Shown: piece after piece, positions 1 through 12,325 of the stretch
How positions within the stretch are numbered: the stretch's first letter is position 1
Layout: each line of letters starts with the position of its first letter
NCBI RefSeq assembly: GCF_030253575.1
Contig: NC_080558.1
Location: 40,079,111-40,143,110, forward strand
Source: Rhododendron vialii
Lineage: Eukaryota > Streptophyta > Magnoliopsida > Ericales > Ericaceae
Direction: 5' to 3'
Length of the DNA: 64,000 bases
Position numbers and translations under genes: made by a program
The notes under the pieces: generated by a model
Seen by the model: the letters and a program-made list of their open reading frames with translations, nothing else
Database searches by the model: none
Told to the model about the DNA's origin: nothing

Positions 1-402
1 TTGACACGTAAGCACGCGAGGATAGTTGTGAGTGACACAAGGTTGTGGTCAAAGTTCAAGCTGCCTTGTTTGAGTAAATCCACGTGCTATCCTGAGGAGC
101 ATTACTTTCCTACACTCCTGAGCCAGTTGGATCCACGTGGGTGCATGCCAGCTACGCTCACCCACGTGGATTGGAGGGGGAGTCACGGCGGACACCCTCG
201 GACGTATAGTGCGTCTGAGGTGGGGCCTCGGTTGATCTTGGCCTTGAGAATGGACAAGCCTAGGTATGGTGGCGATGAGATCAACGGCTCTGATTCGTCT
301 TTAATTAAACGACACGACCCTTTCTTGTTTGCTAGGAAGTTCTCACCGGACTCGATCCATCCGTTGATGAGAATAGCATGTGACGTCATATTCAAAGATT
401 AG
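1..402 (+). CDS. Core-2/I-branching glycosyltransferase (GT14 family), C-terminal part, cut by window edge
   Basis: This is the last coding part of a plant GT14 / core-2/I-branching beta-1,6-N-acetylglucosaminyltransferase-like protein, a type II membrane enzyme family of the Golgi. Frame 1 is open from base 1 to a TAG at 400-402, so the upstream part lies outside the window; about 133 residues are visible. Family signatures are the segment LSKSTCYPEEHYFPTLL, then THVDWRG, then HPRTY, and near the end PFLFARKFSPD followed by a short tail ending in DVIFKD. The N-terminal anchor and most of the catalytic domain are missing only because of the edge. No frameshift is seen. A canonical AATAAA lies about 12 bases after the stop. 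The acceptor substrate cannot be inferred. In Arabidopsis a GT14 gene (At4g32290, from memory) sits next to the ANTH gene homologous to the next gene here. Confidence 0.88.
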   Translation: MTRKHARIVVSDTRLWSKFKLPCLSKSTCYPEEHYFPTLLSQLDPRGCMPATLTHVDWRGSHGGHPRTYSASEVGPRLILALRMDKPRYGGDEINGSDSSLIKRHDPFLFARKFSPDSIHPLMRIACDVIFKD

Positions 403-1445
403 GATGAAAAATCAATAAAATTTATAACCTCTTGTGGGGTAATTTAGTAGGTACTACAATTCCGCAAAAAATATGGGACGAACCCATGTTTTTTTTTTGT
501 TTCTATTAGACATAGCGACACAGTTATTTTGGAATAACGTGTACCTATTAACTCATGGGTTGAGTGTTCGGGCCAGCTTACGTGCACCTGAGTTTACATC
601 TCTACACAAGAGGATGGAGTATTATACCCAAAATCCTCTTCTGATTTGAAACATAATCAACAATCTATTATCTAATATTAAGAAAATACTATCGCAAAGA
701 AACTTGGTAAGAAAATATTTAAAATGAAGGTAAGAAAACAAAGATACAAAAAGTGCGGTTAGAGCTGACGCAAATATTGAAATCGTAATAAATCACTTTG
801 AGAATAAGAGCTTAACTCTCCTCTCGAGTTTGACAGTGACTTAGTCAGGAATATGTACCAGTTGGATCACAATGAAACAAACTTGGTATGACGAGAGCCA
901 AGCTCCGAGAATGACCCCACCCACCAACGAGTTGATGTTTGTTAGTGATGCGACAGGCTTGTATGTTGCGTCGTGGGAAATAAAGAGGAGTTTCATGCTT
1001 CCATATGGAATATATGAATCCATGCTGGCCTTGTACTTTGATAATTAGAAACATTCATTTTGTAGGGCTTGAATTTTAAACAGTTTGAGCAAAATATTTG
1101 TAGTTCATTCCTTAAATGTAGGTATTTGATCAAGTAACATGTGTCTTGTTTTATAATTTAATTTGCTTAAGAATTTAACAAAATAATTGTGTGATTTTCA
1201 TCAAGTATTTGCAAATATGCAATTGATATGGATCCTTTTTTAGGAATGATTAAAAGATTAATTCTTATAAAATAAATGATCCAAATCATCGAAGTGAGAG
1301 TTGGTATGAATCTCAAATAAAGTAGGTAACGTTCATCTGATTTTTGAGTGAGTTAACAAATATCCTTGTGTATGTGTGTATTTGAGTCCATGATTGAATA
1401 AATTGCATAAACGATAGTAGTTGTTTGGTTCAAGTAAAATCAAAA
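403..1445. other. 3' flank of GT14 gene; AT-rich, no gene seen
   Basis: AATAAA at 414-419 is a plausible poly(A) signal for the GT14 gene. The stretch near 550-600 (a 'gggccagcttacgtgcacct' phrase) resembles the conserved tail of Au-type SINEs in reverse, but is too degraded to bound. Nothing else coding was recognised. Confidence 0.4.
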
Positions 1446-1605
1446 GGGAAGTGATTTTGGCACTTTCCAAATTGATAACGACACTCTCAAAGGAGAATGT
1501 CTTTATTACTTTGGAGAGTGCTAAAATCAATCCCTATATAGAATTGATTTTGGCAATCCTTTAGAGAGTGTGGTTATCAATCTGAGAGTGCCAAAATCAA
1601 TTCCC
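1446..1605. mobile_element. MITE with long terminal inverted repeats
   Basis: Both ends carry the same sequence in opposite orientation: 'gggaagtgattttggcact' at the left and its counterpart 'gggaattgattttggcact' read inward from the right, each followed by a similar 'attgataac..acactct' segment. The interior (about 1515-1562) repeats the motif once more in inverted form. Length is about 160 bp and no protein is encoded. The TSD is not clear (A-rich on both sides). A related tandem copy lies at 11047-11150. Confidence 0.7.
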
Positions 1606-3065
1606 AAACCAAAATTATACAGTTGAGTCGGGCCACGTGCCCCTAGTGGTCTTTACATAGCTCCGCCTATGTGGAAAGAGAACTCCAGTTATGAGCGATT
1701 GCATTATTTCCGCGATTGCTTGGTCGGGCATTTGATATTTCGTTTACATCCGTAGAGTGCAGAAAGTAGCCCAATGTTCTAAAAATGGGACCAACCGTTT
1801 CAACCGGTCGAACCGCCAACCGGCCTTCTGTCCGGTTCGGTCGGACCGAGAAACCACTAAGTAGCCTAGATTTTTTAAAACCAGATTACCAGACTATATT
1901 CACAAAACCGCTAGCCTACGCACGCCTCGATTAATCCTAGAAGCTAATCCAACCGTTCACTAGCGAGTGCGTCATTTAAATCCAGAGCAGGTAGCCTACT
2001 CGCACTTGTCACTTGCTCTTTTTCTTTAGAATTTAGAGCATCTCACTATTTTTACTCACTCGAACTACAAGTTTTTTTTGCAAATGGAGTGAAGTACAGT
2101 TGGTGCCTCCCTTATACTCACATGCATATAGGCAGGGTTCGATTAACACTCATTCCCTCCCCAAGTCTCCTAAAATAGAATAGATTAGGATTAACGAACG
2201 GAAAAAAAAAAAACTAGACTAGTTTGGGATTTAGTTTTAAGCTCGTCAATGTAAGCTCTTCTTGGATAAGCGCCCATTAGTTAGAAGCCCAACTATCTTT
2301 GATCTCATTGTTCTACAAATCAAGTGAAAGGCCCATCGCAGTTCAAAAAAATAAAAAAAGGTGAAAAGCCCATCGGATTTCTAAACTCAAAAAAGAATCC
2401 CCCACTCATTTTGCAATAATTGTTTTGTTTTTGTTTTTTTTTTATCTTTAAAAACGCCCAAAGGGCGCAATAATTGTTTTGTTAAGAAGCTTCAATTAAC
2501 TCTTTTTTATTTTTGGTGAATAACAATGCCTAACTCGGGCGATTATTAATTAGGAGTATGTTCTCAGGAAGAGTATACATTCGAGACCTTTGTCCCCAAG
2601 TAGTCCGAGCCAGACCCGAGCTTTTGGGGGGACAGTACAGAGGGGAATCCTTAAAATGGAGCCTTTCACATTTTCAAGAAATAAAGTTCAACAAGATACG
2701 GAGTACTTGTTAACTCTAATAAAGATAAGTACTACTACTAATTGGTAAGGCCACAAGAACCGGAGTTGGAGGAGTTGCTGTCCCACTTTTAAGGGATAGC
2801 AATGTGTTGTCCCGACCAAGGGAGCCGTGCTCCGATTTCGCTTCGATGATCGGAAACGTTCACTTCGTAGAGCTCGTCGAGTTGAACAAGTATGAAAAAA
2901 ATCAATTCGATCGGATATCATTAGGTGCCTAGGTATTGGTCTGAACCCTGCTATTCGTACCAACCGATAGCATACCGATGGTGTACCGACAGGCACACAA
3001 GGCCCACTCTGGATCCCGCACAGATGATAGGGATCGAAATCTGAATGAAAAAAGAGCTGTGCTAC
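1606..3065. other. Intergenic, TE fragments only
   Basis: Around 1780-1860 is a 'caaccggtcgaaccg' style segment typical of the degenerate ends of plant DNA transposons; no partner end was found. The rest is AT-rich with homopolymers. No gene seen. Confidence 0.35.
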
Positions 3066-3325
3066 GTGCACAGCAGCGGTTTTCTCCCGCCTCGAGTCGC
3101 AAAAAGATAATCGGAGCCGCTCATTTTGTTCAAAATATGTCGTTTAAGGTCTCTGTAAAAAATGAGCTAAATTCTGAAGTGATTTTGGGTGTTTTGTTAA
3201 CGTCTCTAACGATATCGAGCGAAGCTCATTTTTTACAGAGACCTTAAACGACATATTTTGAACAAAATGAGCGGCTCCGATCATCTTTTTGCGACTCGAG
3301 GCGGGAGAAAACCGCTGCTGTGCAC
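3066..3325. mobile_element. Fold-back MITE with near-perfect 103-bp arms
   Basis: Bases 3066-3168 and 3223-3325 are inverted copies of each other with one mismatch seen (gataatcgg versus gatgatcgg), separated by a 54-base loop. Both arms carry a segment beginning 'gcggttttctcccgcctcga'. Weaker inverted similarity, including repeated 'gtgcacag' and A/T runs, extends outward to about 3045 and 3366. No transposase is present. Such a hairpin would fold into a long double-stranded RNA if transcribed. A diverged relative is the fold-back element at 9866-11016. Confidence 0.85.
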
Positions 3326-6300
3326 AGTTGTTGTGCACAGCTTGTTGTGCACATAGCTTTTTTGATGAAAAAATAAAAAATTGGATCGAACACCTTCACA
3401 TACCTGATTGAACTGATTTCTTACACAAACAATCGATATTTTTTTTTAATTATTAAACGGCTCAAACCATCCGTGCAGAACTTGAAATAGGCTCCGCGTG
3501 CCCGTCGGTACCCTTCGATACAGCCGTACGAGGGTGGTCGGTCCCCTCAGCTTTACTTTTGGTCCCCTTCTTCATTGAAACGAGTCAACAACTACTGCAG
3601 CATGGTGAAATAGGGTGCAACAGATCACCTGCCCCCCTGGGTGGTACCATTTAACCACCGACGTTGACTTTCAATCATTTGATATACATATATATAATTA
3701 AACAAATAACCTAAATGTGATTATTTTAGGCGATAAATACTCCATTCGTCTCAATTTATTTGTCCAACCTCAAAAATTTAACTTTTTTGGAAAACATAGA
3801 TTACACGTAAAAAGATATAACTTTCCACATTTATCCTAAAAAAGGATTAATTAAATTCTACATCCTAAAAAGTTCCTCACTTCAATCCATATACAACTTT
3901 GGATTATTTAGTTTAACTTAATCTGTAGAGCCCCTCTACAGCTCTTAGACACGCTTACGCACAAGATAAAATAGCCTCAACTATTTTTATCATAGAATTG
4001 AACTCAAGTCTTTAGGAGGACATAAATTCCTTATCGCGTATATACCACCAGGCCGGCCAACCCCTCGATGTTGGACCAAATAATTACTTGACAATGGCAT
4101 GTTTCTTTAGAATAAGCACTTTTGAAGCCTAACTTGATACTTTATGCTGCCTTTAAGCCTAAAATGATACTCACCTATCACCTTTGTTCCTTCAAAGGCA
4201 ATAATGAATTACTTTAACCTTCAGTGGACAAAATATCAAACTGGCTTTTTCATTAATTTATGACTCCCATTATGAAGTACTCTAAAGCAAGTTCCCTAGT
4301 AGGACATAATTTACCAAAACAAAGAAAAGGTTCCCTAGGCCATCAACTTTCTTCAGTGAAGGACTGAAAACAAAAGAGAAAGTTGAAGGCAATAGAAGAA
4401 AAGCTGAGAAAGGGGAGAAAAGAAGAAATTAAATATAGAGAAAATAGTTATTATGGTGATTATAAAATATTATAATTAGCACTTCAGTTTTATTTTGTCG
4501 CACCTCCTTTATTAAGAGGTTAAAGGCGAAAAAGAAAAAGGAGGGTAGGTGTGTGTGAAGTACTTGTATAAAATGGTGTGTGCACCTAATTACCTATGCC
4601 AATGAAACCAATGTGCTGAGGCAAGAAAGAGAGAACACAAATTTTGTGCGGTTTCGTTTACTTTGGGATGTAAACATACTCCACATGCAGTCGATCAATG
4701 ACTTCTACTAAAATAAAAGACAAAATGAATGCTCAAAGAAGCTACAAAGAAGAAGTTCTGCAGTAGCCTCTTTCAAATCTAACCAAGCCCCAAAGAACAA
4801 GAATCTCTCTCTCAAACCCTAATTGAAAACTCTAATATTTACTCTCCCACCAGATAATGAGCCCCCCCCCCCCCCCCCCAGTACAAATATTCATAGTTGA
4901 GTTCTTGCCTAACCAAATTTGGCCTTTAACCCTAACAAAACCCTAAAAACGAAGGAGGGTCCGAGACTTGCAGTTGTTTTCGGATTTCAATTTGTGTTCC
5001 ACCGTGCGACTACAGTCGGGACAAAGCTGCCTCAAATCGAGCTGACCATCACAAGGAGGGCGTGTCCCATGGTGAAACCCCCCGTTAAAGAGCAGGGATC
5101 TATCATATACACGCCATTCATCGCGATAAAGATGGTTGTGAACATCTTTTGGGGGGGGGGGGGGGGAAATGTGATTTTATGAGGATGTGAAAGTTGCACT
5201 TTTGTGACTTGGAAAATGTGTAATATATAGCGGGCACAAACGAGCCAAAGACACACATAACATAGCACAAAGCTACAAACATGTAATGTTTTGGGAATGG
5301 GAGGGGCGTCTCTCTTACTTTACAAAGGTCTAAAAACCCAATTTTCTAATGGACCTTTATTAAAAATGTTCATAGTATCTAAGTCCAATTACATCAATCG
5401 ACACTAAATAATTATGTCCAGAGTTATGTTTTGAAATTATCTTCTTATAGGATTGCTTCTTTTGCTTTTATGACGACGGAGAAAGCGTGGGGTAGGCAAA
5501 GGATGGGATTACTCTTTGGAAACCTGTGAACAGAAATCCATGGGCGGTCCTTCCACACAATTCCCATCAACCAAGACATGGCTTCGTTCGTTTTGGGGTC
5601 TCAGAATCCTTCGATGCGGTTTTCAATAAATTTTCTCTATCTATTTTTCTTCACTCATTACTTTCAAAAATCTTTCTCAAAATCTAAACCAAATAGGATC
5701 GTGTCTGCAACCATTCGATGTATGTGGACTCACATGCATCAAACTCCAGAAACAATTGTGTTCTTAGCATTGCTCTCCTCGATAGGGAGTCTATTTGCTT
5801 TCTATTTATTTGTTTTTTATTTTGCTCTCCAAGTAGAAGCATTTTTTATTTTTACAATCCTACAATACGAATAATGTTGCCCCAACACAACTCAACAGTT
5901 TTTAACCAAGCCCGCGTGGTCTGGAATTAAAGTCACATAAAGCTCATGTGAGTACGTAAAAGCATCTCTAAAGAATCTACAAAATAGTAACTAAAATTCC
6001 TAAGTGCAAGAATTGAGAGCGCGAGCTTATGTCATTTTGAAGAATTATGTGACTAAGCTCTGAACACTTGTTTAAATATTTTTTCTGTTTTCGGTAAATT
6101 TTTTGGTCGTATTTTACCCAATCCAGCTACTTCATCAACTTAATTTGAGCCTGAATTTATACATAGTTTGAAAAACGGACTTCAATGAGTTTGATAGTTA
6201 CAAGTAACCTAAACTTGAGAAATAACCCAAAATTATTTGACAATGCATCAAGCAACTCCAATCGGAGCTGTCAATTCCTCAGTAGCACCAACGATAGTCA

Positions 6301-6370
6301 AATTTGAAGTGAAAGAATACTCCAATGCCGATCAAAAGAAAAAAGAATACTCCCAGCCAGTTCCTAAGCG
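3326..6370. other. Intergenic, no convincing gene
   Basis: Contains a possible degraded reverse-strand tRNA-derived SINE at about 3920-4075, a C-run at 4863-4879 and a G-run at 5151-5166. Short open frames here show no recognisable domain and no splice-consistent structure. Confidence 0.35.
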
Positions 6371-6550
6371 GGGTGCTTGGCAGCGGTGTCGAGCAATCGA
6401 TCCGGCTATTCATCTTGGCATGGACAGTTCTGATCTAATCCGAGCGCATAAAAATCTAAATCATTCATCATCGCTCAAATTAAGATTCGAGTTATCGATT
6501 GCCGAGATGAACGGCCAAATCGGCCGTTCAGCACCGCTGCCAAACACACC
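6371..6550. mobile_element. MITE with inverted ends
   Basis: The left end 'gtgcttggcagcggtg' and the right end, read inward on the other strand, 'gtgtttggcagcggtg', form terminal inverted repeats. The next bases also pair (ctattcatcttggc against cgttcatctcggc). About 180 bp, non-coding. Similar 'agccgatc...gatctgagccgtc' wording recurs at 35860-36060 and 18630-18770, suggesting a dispersed family, but those copies are diverged. Confidence 0.55.
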
Positions 6551-6585
6551 TACTCAGCAGCATCTCCCAGTCCGCCGAGGGGGCT

Positions 6586-7071
6586 ATTTTTTTTTTTTTT
6601 GGAGGAAGAGCAAGAAATGTATTAATAATAATAAGGAAAGTACAACTGTGTTATCGCCGTTACAATAATGAAGACACGCCGGCGACGAGCGAAGACCAAA
6701 CTAAGGCTTAAGGAACAAAAAACAGCGTACTAATCTGCAACACATAAAAGACACAACTGCTATGCTATCGCCTGCAGATAAACGCCAACAAAAGGCCTAA
6801 GGACGTTGACGACAAGCGAAGGCCAGTAAAGGCCTAACGAACGGAACATAGTGTGAAAAGTGTGTGTAATGTGCTTGCGGCCACAACAAGTACAGACAAA
6901 TGCTTAAACTAATATAGCTAAAAGAAATCCACCACCGCTACACTACAAGCTGAAAACTTCTAACGAATCTAAAATAACGCAACCCAAAAGAACCCCAACC
7001 GATGTTAGCGTCCACCAACAACGAGCAATCAAAGCCAGATGAGCCCACCACATCAACCGAGAGCGACCATA
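6586..7071 (-). mobile_element. 5'-truncated L1-type retrotransposon tail with TSD
   Basis: On the reverse strand this ends in a poly(A) tail (T run at 6587-6600 on the given strand) after a UTR-like sequence with 'ttattattattaatacattt'. The flanks carry a direct repeat: ccgccgaggg followed by ct at 6572-6585 (with two extra G) and again at 7072-7083. Poly(A) plus a TSD longer than 10 bp is the signature of target-primed reverse transcription. No reverse transcriptase is left. Confidence 0.72.
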
Positions 7072-7740
7072 CCGCCGAGGGCTTTATGTGATGGGGACAA
7101 CACGAGCAGTTATGAAGGTTCCAGTCACTGAAGTTACCCATCAAAAAAAAGGTCGGAATATTTTTGGTGGTTGTGATTCCATGTGTTTTTTTGTGTGGAA
7201 GTATTTGTGCTATGTTTTGATTGGATTAATATTTTAAAAAGTTAAAGTAGTATAATCGTGAGATTACCCCAAAATCTATTTCGCTTTTTTATTTTTATTT
7301 TTATTTTGTCTTCATTCAATTTTTTTCGCATTTGTTAATTTTGTGTCAATTTTTTTTTTTATGAATTACTGTTTTTTCTTAATGAGAGAAATATAAAAAG
7401 TAAAACATTATATTGAAACTAATTTTTTTTTTTTTAAGTCAAAAGAAAAAACAGTCTCTTTGGGTCCAAATATCTCCCATCCTCGATTCCCATGAATTCG
7501 TAGTCATTAGGTCATGTCTCTCAAGATTCTCGTCATCCAGACCCCATTCATTTTAGAATTTTGGACTTTGAACTTTTTCTTTGCTCCAAAATTCAAATTC
7601 TAAAACAAACGGGTCCCATTGCCTAAAACTCAATATAGAACTTATAGAAGAAACAAACAAACAAAAAAACCCGCAAGGCGAAACAAAGAAATTTGGGTGA
7701 ATGCAATCTTGTGGCATTAGACAAATCATATCTCTACCTC
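7072..7740. other. AT-rich intergenic with a partial fold-back repeat arm
   Basis: Bases about 7290-7400 match one arm of the fold-back family seen complete at 33374-33781 ('tttttttcgcatttgtta'). No gene seen. Confidence 0.45.
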
Positions 7741-8180
7741 CAATGGGTTTGGATTGAAAAGTAGGATGACTTATTTTTTTTTGTCTTTATTTGAATTTTT
7801 TTGCGTTTGTTTGTTTTGCGTCAAACTTTTGTGACTTATTGATTCGTCTCGACGAAGGAAAAAAAAAAGAAGAAGAAAAGAAATGAGAAATTCGCTGTCG
7901 TTGCTAACTCCATTCTTTGTCTTCTCATTCGAAGCTCTAGAAATTGCCCTTCCAAAAATTCGTTGTCATAATTTTTTGAATAAAGACAAAAAAAATCATT
8001 AAGACAACCTTTTTTTTACTTATTCTTGTTTTTTTTTTTTTAAATTATGAGTTTTGATCAAATTTTTTATTTTTCCGATTTCTCTCGCCGAGAAGAATTA
8101 ATAAGTGACAAAAGTTTGACACAAAACTAACAAATGCGAAAAAAATTTAAATAGAGAAAAAAATTACTGTTTGACTTTTG
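7741..8180. mobile_element. Diverged fold-back element, family shared with 33374-33781
   Basis: The arm at about 7776-7870 ('ttattgattcgtctcgacga') and the arm at about 8070-8165 ('ctcgccgagaagaattaata') are inverted copies. Both contain the phrase about a 'caaatgcgaaaaaa' block also found in the element at 33374-33781. No coding capacity; boundaries approximate. Confidence 0.6.
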
Positions 8181-9865
8181 AAGCCAAATGAGTTTGGACA
8201 GGTGAATCCAAACAATAAATCCAATCTAGTTTTTTTTTTTTTCCAATATTGTATAAATTAGTGGAGGGTTAACGGAAAATTAGCAAATTAACAACTAAAG
8301 AGGGTTCCATATCTCTCTATAGACTCGGACGCCAAAACCTCTCTCTTGAAAGTCAAGGGGTACAACCAGATAAACTAGGCTTGGGGGTGTTTCCAATAGT
8401 CAATAATTTAAGGCTCACTTCTTGTTGAAAAAAACTCAAGTTATTTTCACTTATCAACAAGTTGTCGAAAAATGCCGAATTGTTTCCACTAACCAATAAA
8501 TTGTTGAAAAATTTATAGATTGTTGAGAGAGAGTTGTTAAAAAATCTCAAGTTGTTTTTACTAACAAATAAATTATAAATGAGATGCAAAACTTGTTTCC
8601 GAAAATTTTTGGTGGAAACATGGCTTAGGACACTTCAGTTCGCGTAACAACCATCATGAGCATTTGAATTCATATCATCAACAAAAGTTCAATTTTTTTT
8701 TTGTAAAAAAAAAAAAAATTCATTTTCAGAGGCTTCATTAGGATTATACTTCTTATTTATCCGTCAAATCACAATCAAGTTGGAAAGCCACTTTTTTCAC
8801 CAGGGACCAATCATATTCATAGCTGTATACTCCTCCGTCCGAATTTAATAATCTCTAGTTCAATCCTAACCGGATAAAAAATGAATTATATTTTTAAATT
8901 AGTAATAAATTTTATATCAAATATAGATCTTGTTTGATAGATCTTAATTAGTTCTATAAGACAATATTTTCAAAATTACATAAAATATTAGTATAAATTA
9001 TAAGATATAATCGATTGAAAAGTAATACGAACTCAAAAAAAAGACTATTCCGGACGGGGAAGTAGCTATTAGTCTTGACTCCTAGAATAAGAAACAATAC
9101 ATGTCAATTTCGGGGCTAAAATCCATCCTCCCTATTCCCAGATAGAAGAGTTTGGCTTTCAACTGATACGGACACCTCTGGTCAAACAAGAAACTCTCCA
9201 CAACATTTCAATGCATCACAGTTCCACCAATTCATTTCAAAAAAAAAAAAAACAGTTCTACCAATAAGTCTACGTACACTCCTATCGACCACTGCTTTCA
9301 CATAGGTATGGAGCCGATAAATATGTGAGAGATAAATGATCGGAAAGCAATCTATAAAAGTTTACGTAGCATTCCTATAGTTCCAATGTTAATACGTTTG
9401 AAACCAGAGTACTGGTGGAATGACCATTTTGTCCGATCCAACTCTACCCTCTCCGATCCCCGCCCCGAATAGGTTAACTAATTTACCAACTCATTTCCAA
9501 AACCAGACTTCACTCCATTTGGGCAAAACTTTTGACCCCAAACTGTAACTCAATTCGGAGAACAGAAGTCAAATGCTCCATCTTGTAAACTAAAGCTTTA
9601 CACAAAGTGACCAAAATATTAAATATTGGAGAGAATCAAACACTTTTAAGGGTAGTTTGAAACTTAATGCATGTGTGAAATATTCTTCGCATCCCTTCTA
9701 GGAATGAAGTATCTTGTAAGTCACTTCGGATACAAGAAAATATTATACCCAAAGAGGCAACAGCAAAGTAGTGACTGATCAAAAAAAAGTAGTGACTAAG
9801 CAAATGGTAGCTATTAGTATCCCACACAATTGTCTGGGAACCGTTAGTTTTCTTTGCCAAAAAAA
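8181..9865. other. Intergenic, no gene seen
   Basis: AT-rich DNA with homopolymers. A short direct repeat (aagtagtgact) flanks an A8 run near 9775-9800, resembling a tiny poly(A) retro-insertion. No domain or gene structure was recognised. Confidence 0.35.
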
Positions 9866-11016
9866 CCTATGGGTACATCATTTGGTGCAAGGATGGAAAC
9901 AAGGGAGGTCTAGTAGGGGTGGTAGCCACGACAAGAATTTTGAAAAATGCAATTATTACTTGTAAAGGAAAAAAATTATCCTCAACTTATATAGACTCGT
10001 CACCGCTAAATTTTTTTTTCTCTTATTTTGTGTTCTATACTAGTCATAAATTCTCTGTTTTTGTTCTTCAAGAAAGGAGACCCAAAATAGTATTCCAAAA
10101 CTAAATTCAGTGGGTCAAAGTAAAATAATATAAATGATGAGTTCTAATTAAGAAAAAAACTCCACACTTTAACCTAAAATAATTTATCATAAAATAACTT
10201 AACCTAAAAAATTAAACAAGTTAACCAAAACAATTGGCATTGTGCACGACTTTTGTTTAATGGACTTCCAGATTTCCAAATTTCCAATGCCGACACTATT
10301 CAGTAGTAGAATTTCAAAAAATTAAAAAATCATTTATCATTGCATGTTTTGTGTGGATTTCTTAAACTTCATTAGGAAAAAAGTTAGTATTCTTCAATTT
10401 TTCAATATTCAATTAAAGTTAGAGAAATTATTGAATGTTTTGAATCCCTTATTGAGTTTGTATTGAGCAATAGATGGTACTTGCACTATGTGAAAAAAAA
10501 AATGGCAGTTTTATTGATTTGTGTAAATTGATGTGGTAGGTAATCATGGTCAAGAAAACAATTGACTCATTCAGAAAAGAAGTGTTGAACACATATTGCA
10601 ATGCATCTTTTTATTTTTTTTAGTATACATTTCGCCACTGCTAAAGTAAAATTCTAGTTCCGTCCCTGATTTGGTGCACACCAAATGTACACCAGATTAT
10701 ATGGGACTCACCTTGGGGTCCCCACACAAAGGGCCGGAGCCGTTCAATTCATTTAAAACATGTTTTTAAGAGACCCTGTAAAAAATCAGTAAAAACTTGA
10801 TCGATTTTCACCTCTGAATTCGCAGGAACAAAAATTGAATGAATTAATCAAGCCATTACCGAATACCAAAATGAGCTGATTTTTTACAAGAACCCTAATA
10901 ATAATAATTTAAATAAATTGAACGGTTCAGATCATTAACTTGATACCCCGAAATGGGTCCCATGCATTGTGACATACACCAATGTGACAACAAATGGTGT
11001 GCCCATAGAGGGGCTT
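9866..11016. mobile_element. Fold-back element interrupted by a hAT insertion
   Basis: Left end (from about 9866, 'ctatgggtacatcatttggtg', resuming at 10677) and right end (about 10970-11016, 'tgtgcccatag' read in reverse) are inverted copies. Inner sequences also pair: 'gagccgttcaattcattta' near 10738 against 'taaataaattgaacggttc' near 10910, and 'ctgtaaaaaatcag' against 'ctgattttttaca'. The element is related in layout and wording to the hairpin at 3066-3325. The hAT at 9888-10668 lies inside the left terminal repeat. Confidence 0.6.
9888..10668. mobile_element. Non-autonomous hAT element (781 bp), TSD atttggtg
   Basis: An exact 8-bp direct repeat atttggtg occurs at 9880-9887 and 10669-10676. 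The left end begins caaggatggaaaca and the right end, reverse complemented, begins cagggacggaacta, matching hAT-type imperfect terminal inverted repeats. No transposase frame is recognisable inside. 8-bp TSDs and CA(G/A)GG-type ends are characteristic of hAT elements. Confidence 0.85.
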
Positions 11017-11046
11017 GTTTCTCATGGTAGTCTTGATTCCCGAAGA

Positions 11047-11150
11047 TGAGAGTGATTTTAGCACTCCCCAAATTGATAACTGCACTCTAAAAGAGGAGGA
11101 GAGTGATTTTAGCACTCCCGAATTGATAACTGCATTCTAAAAGAGGAGGG
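11047..11150. repeat. Tandem duplication of a MITE-end motif (about 52-bp unit)
   Basis: Two adjacent copies of a unit starting gagtgattttagcactccc, continuing to attgataactgca and ending aaaagaggagg. The motif is related to the ends of the MITE at 1446-1605. Confidence 0.7.
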
Positions 11151-12325
11151 TCAAAATCGATCCATATATATAGCACTACTATACTACACGTCAATTTGGA
11201 GCAGAAAGAGCTTCAAACAGAAGAGTTTGACAGTAAGTTTAGCTTCAACTGATCTGTACAACAGGTCAGACAAGGAATTGTCCTCAACGCATTCCAATTC
11301 AGACGCAGTGCCGAGTACTTACAGCTACACCTCTATGACAAGCCAAAATTAGAATTGTACTGATGGTCCTCTCACCAAACTCAAAAGAACATAAAACCAT
11401 ATTTGGCTCTATTCGTTTTTCTTTTTAACTTTGTTTTAGTTTTATTTTCTAATCATTATCTTATTTTTCTCTCTAATTATTGTCTTATTTCTCCCTTCAC
11501 CCACTACCCAAACTAGCCAGCGAACAAGGCCAACTTTGGACTTGGTTATGTTGTCCCTATCTCTCCCCTATCTTGTTCCTATCATCGAGACAATTCTTCT
11601 TGATTTCTTCTAATATAGAGTTTTCTCAACCAATCATAACCTTCCAATGACATAAAAATGCGATGAAAATCATGTTGTAGACACACTATTTGGCTTAGGT
11701 AAATCTTACAAGAGAAGAAGCTGAGGTTCCACGTCGCTGTAGCGATTAAAACTCAACCCATTACAAAACTAATCGACACATACAAAAGAAATGAATACAA
11801 CGAGTATAGTTCTAGTAACATAGGGTGTTTTCGGCACAATCAGTCGGTGAACGAAGGTACAACTTCACTAAGAATTGGTCGTTACCCTAGTGAATAGGAA
11901 ACAAACATCACATGGAAGAAATGAACAAGAGTCAAGTTCAAGTCACAGAGCATCTTTTTGGCACAATCACAGTCAAATAAAGATACAACTTTAGAAAGTG
12001 GAGTAAAATGTTGTTACCCTAATGGTTAGGAAGCAAGAATCACACGGGCAAAAATGGAAGATGCAAGAAAAATCCAAATATTACAAAACATGGAGAGACA
12101 TCATAATCGGATTACAAATCACCCAACATTCAAATCCCCTTATAAGCAATGATCTCTTAAGCTCATATTCCCTAGCCTCTACCCCATTGATGTGCACAAA
12201 GTTGCAGGAATAAGGTCGCAATAAAATACAGTGGAAGGAATAATAACCACAAGAAATGGAAACATTAAAGGAAACAAAAGAAGTAATAATGAACTATTTA
12301 TGGAACACAAGTGGGAAAAAAAAAA
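11151..12325. other. 3' flank of the ANTH gene, intergenic
   Basis: This holds the 3' UTR and downstream region of the reverse-strand ANTH gene whose stop codon is at 12326-12328. I could not choose a poly(A) site. No other gene seen. Confidence 0.4.

Noticed and set aside
4863..5166. C17 and G16 homopolymer runs as possible regulatory G-quadruplex
   Set aside because: Single mononucleotide runs in intergenic DNA with no gene nearby; more likely slippage or sequencing-sensitive tracts.
6237..6668. 143-codon + strand frame
   Set aside because: It runs through a MITE and into the poly(T) of an L1 tail, so it is a chance product of TE sequences.
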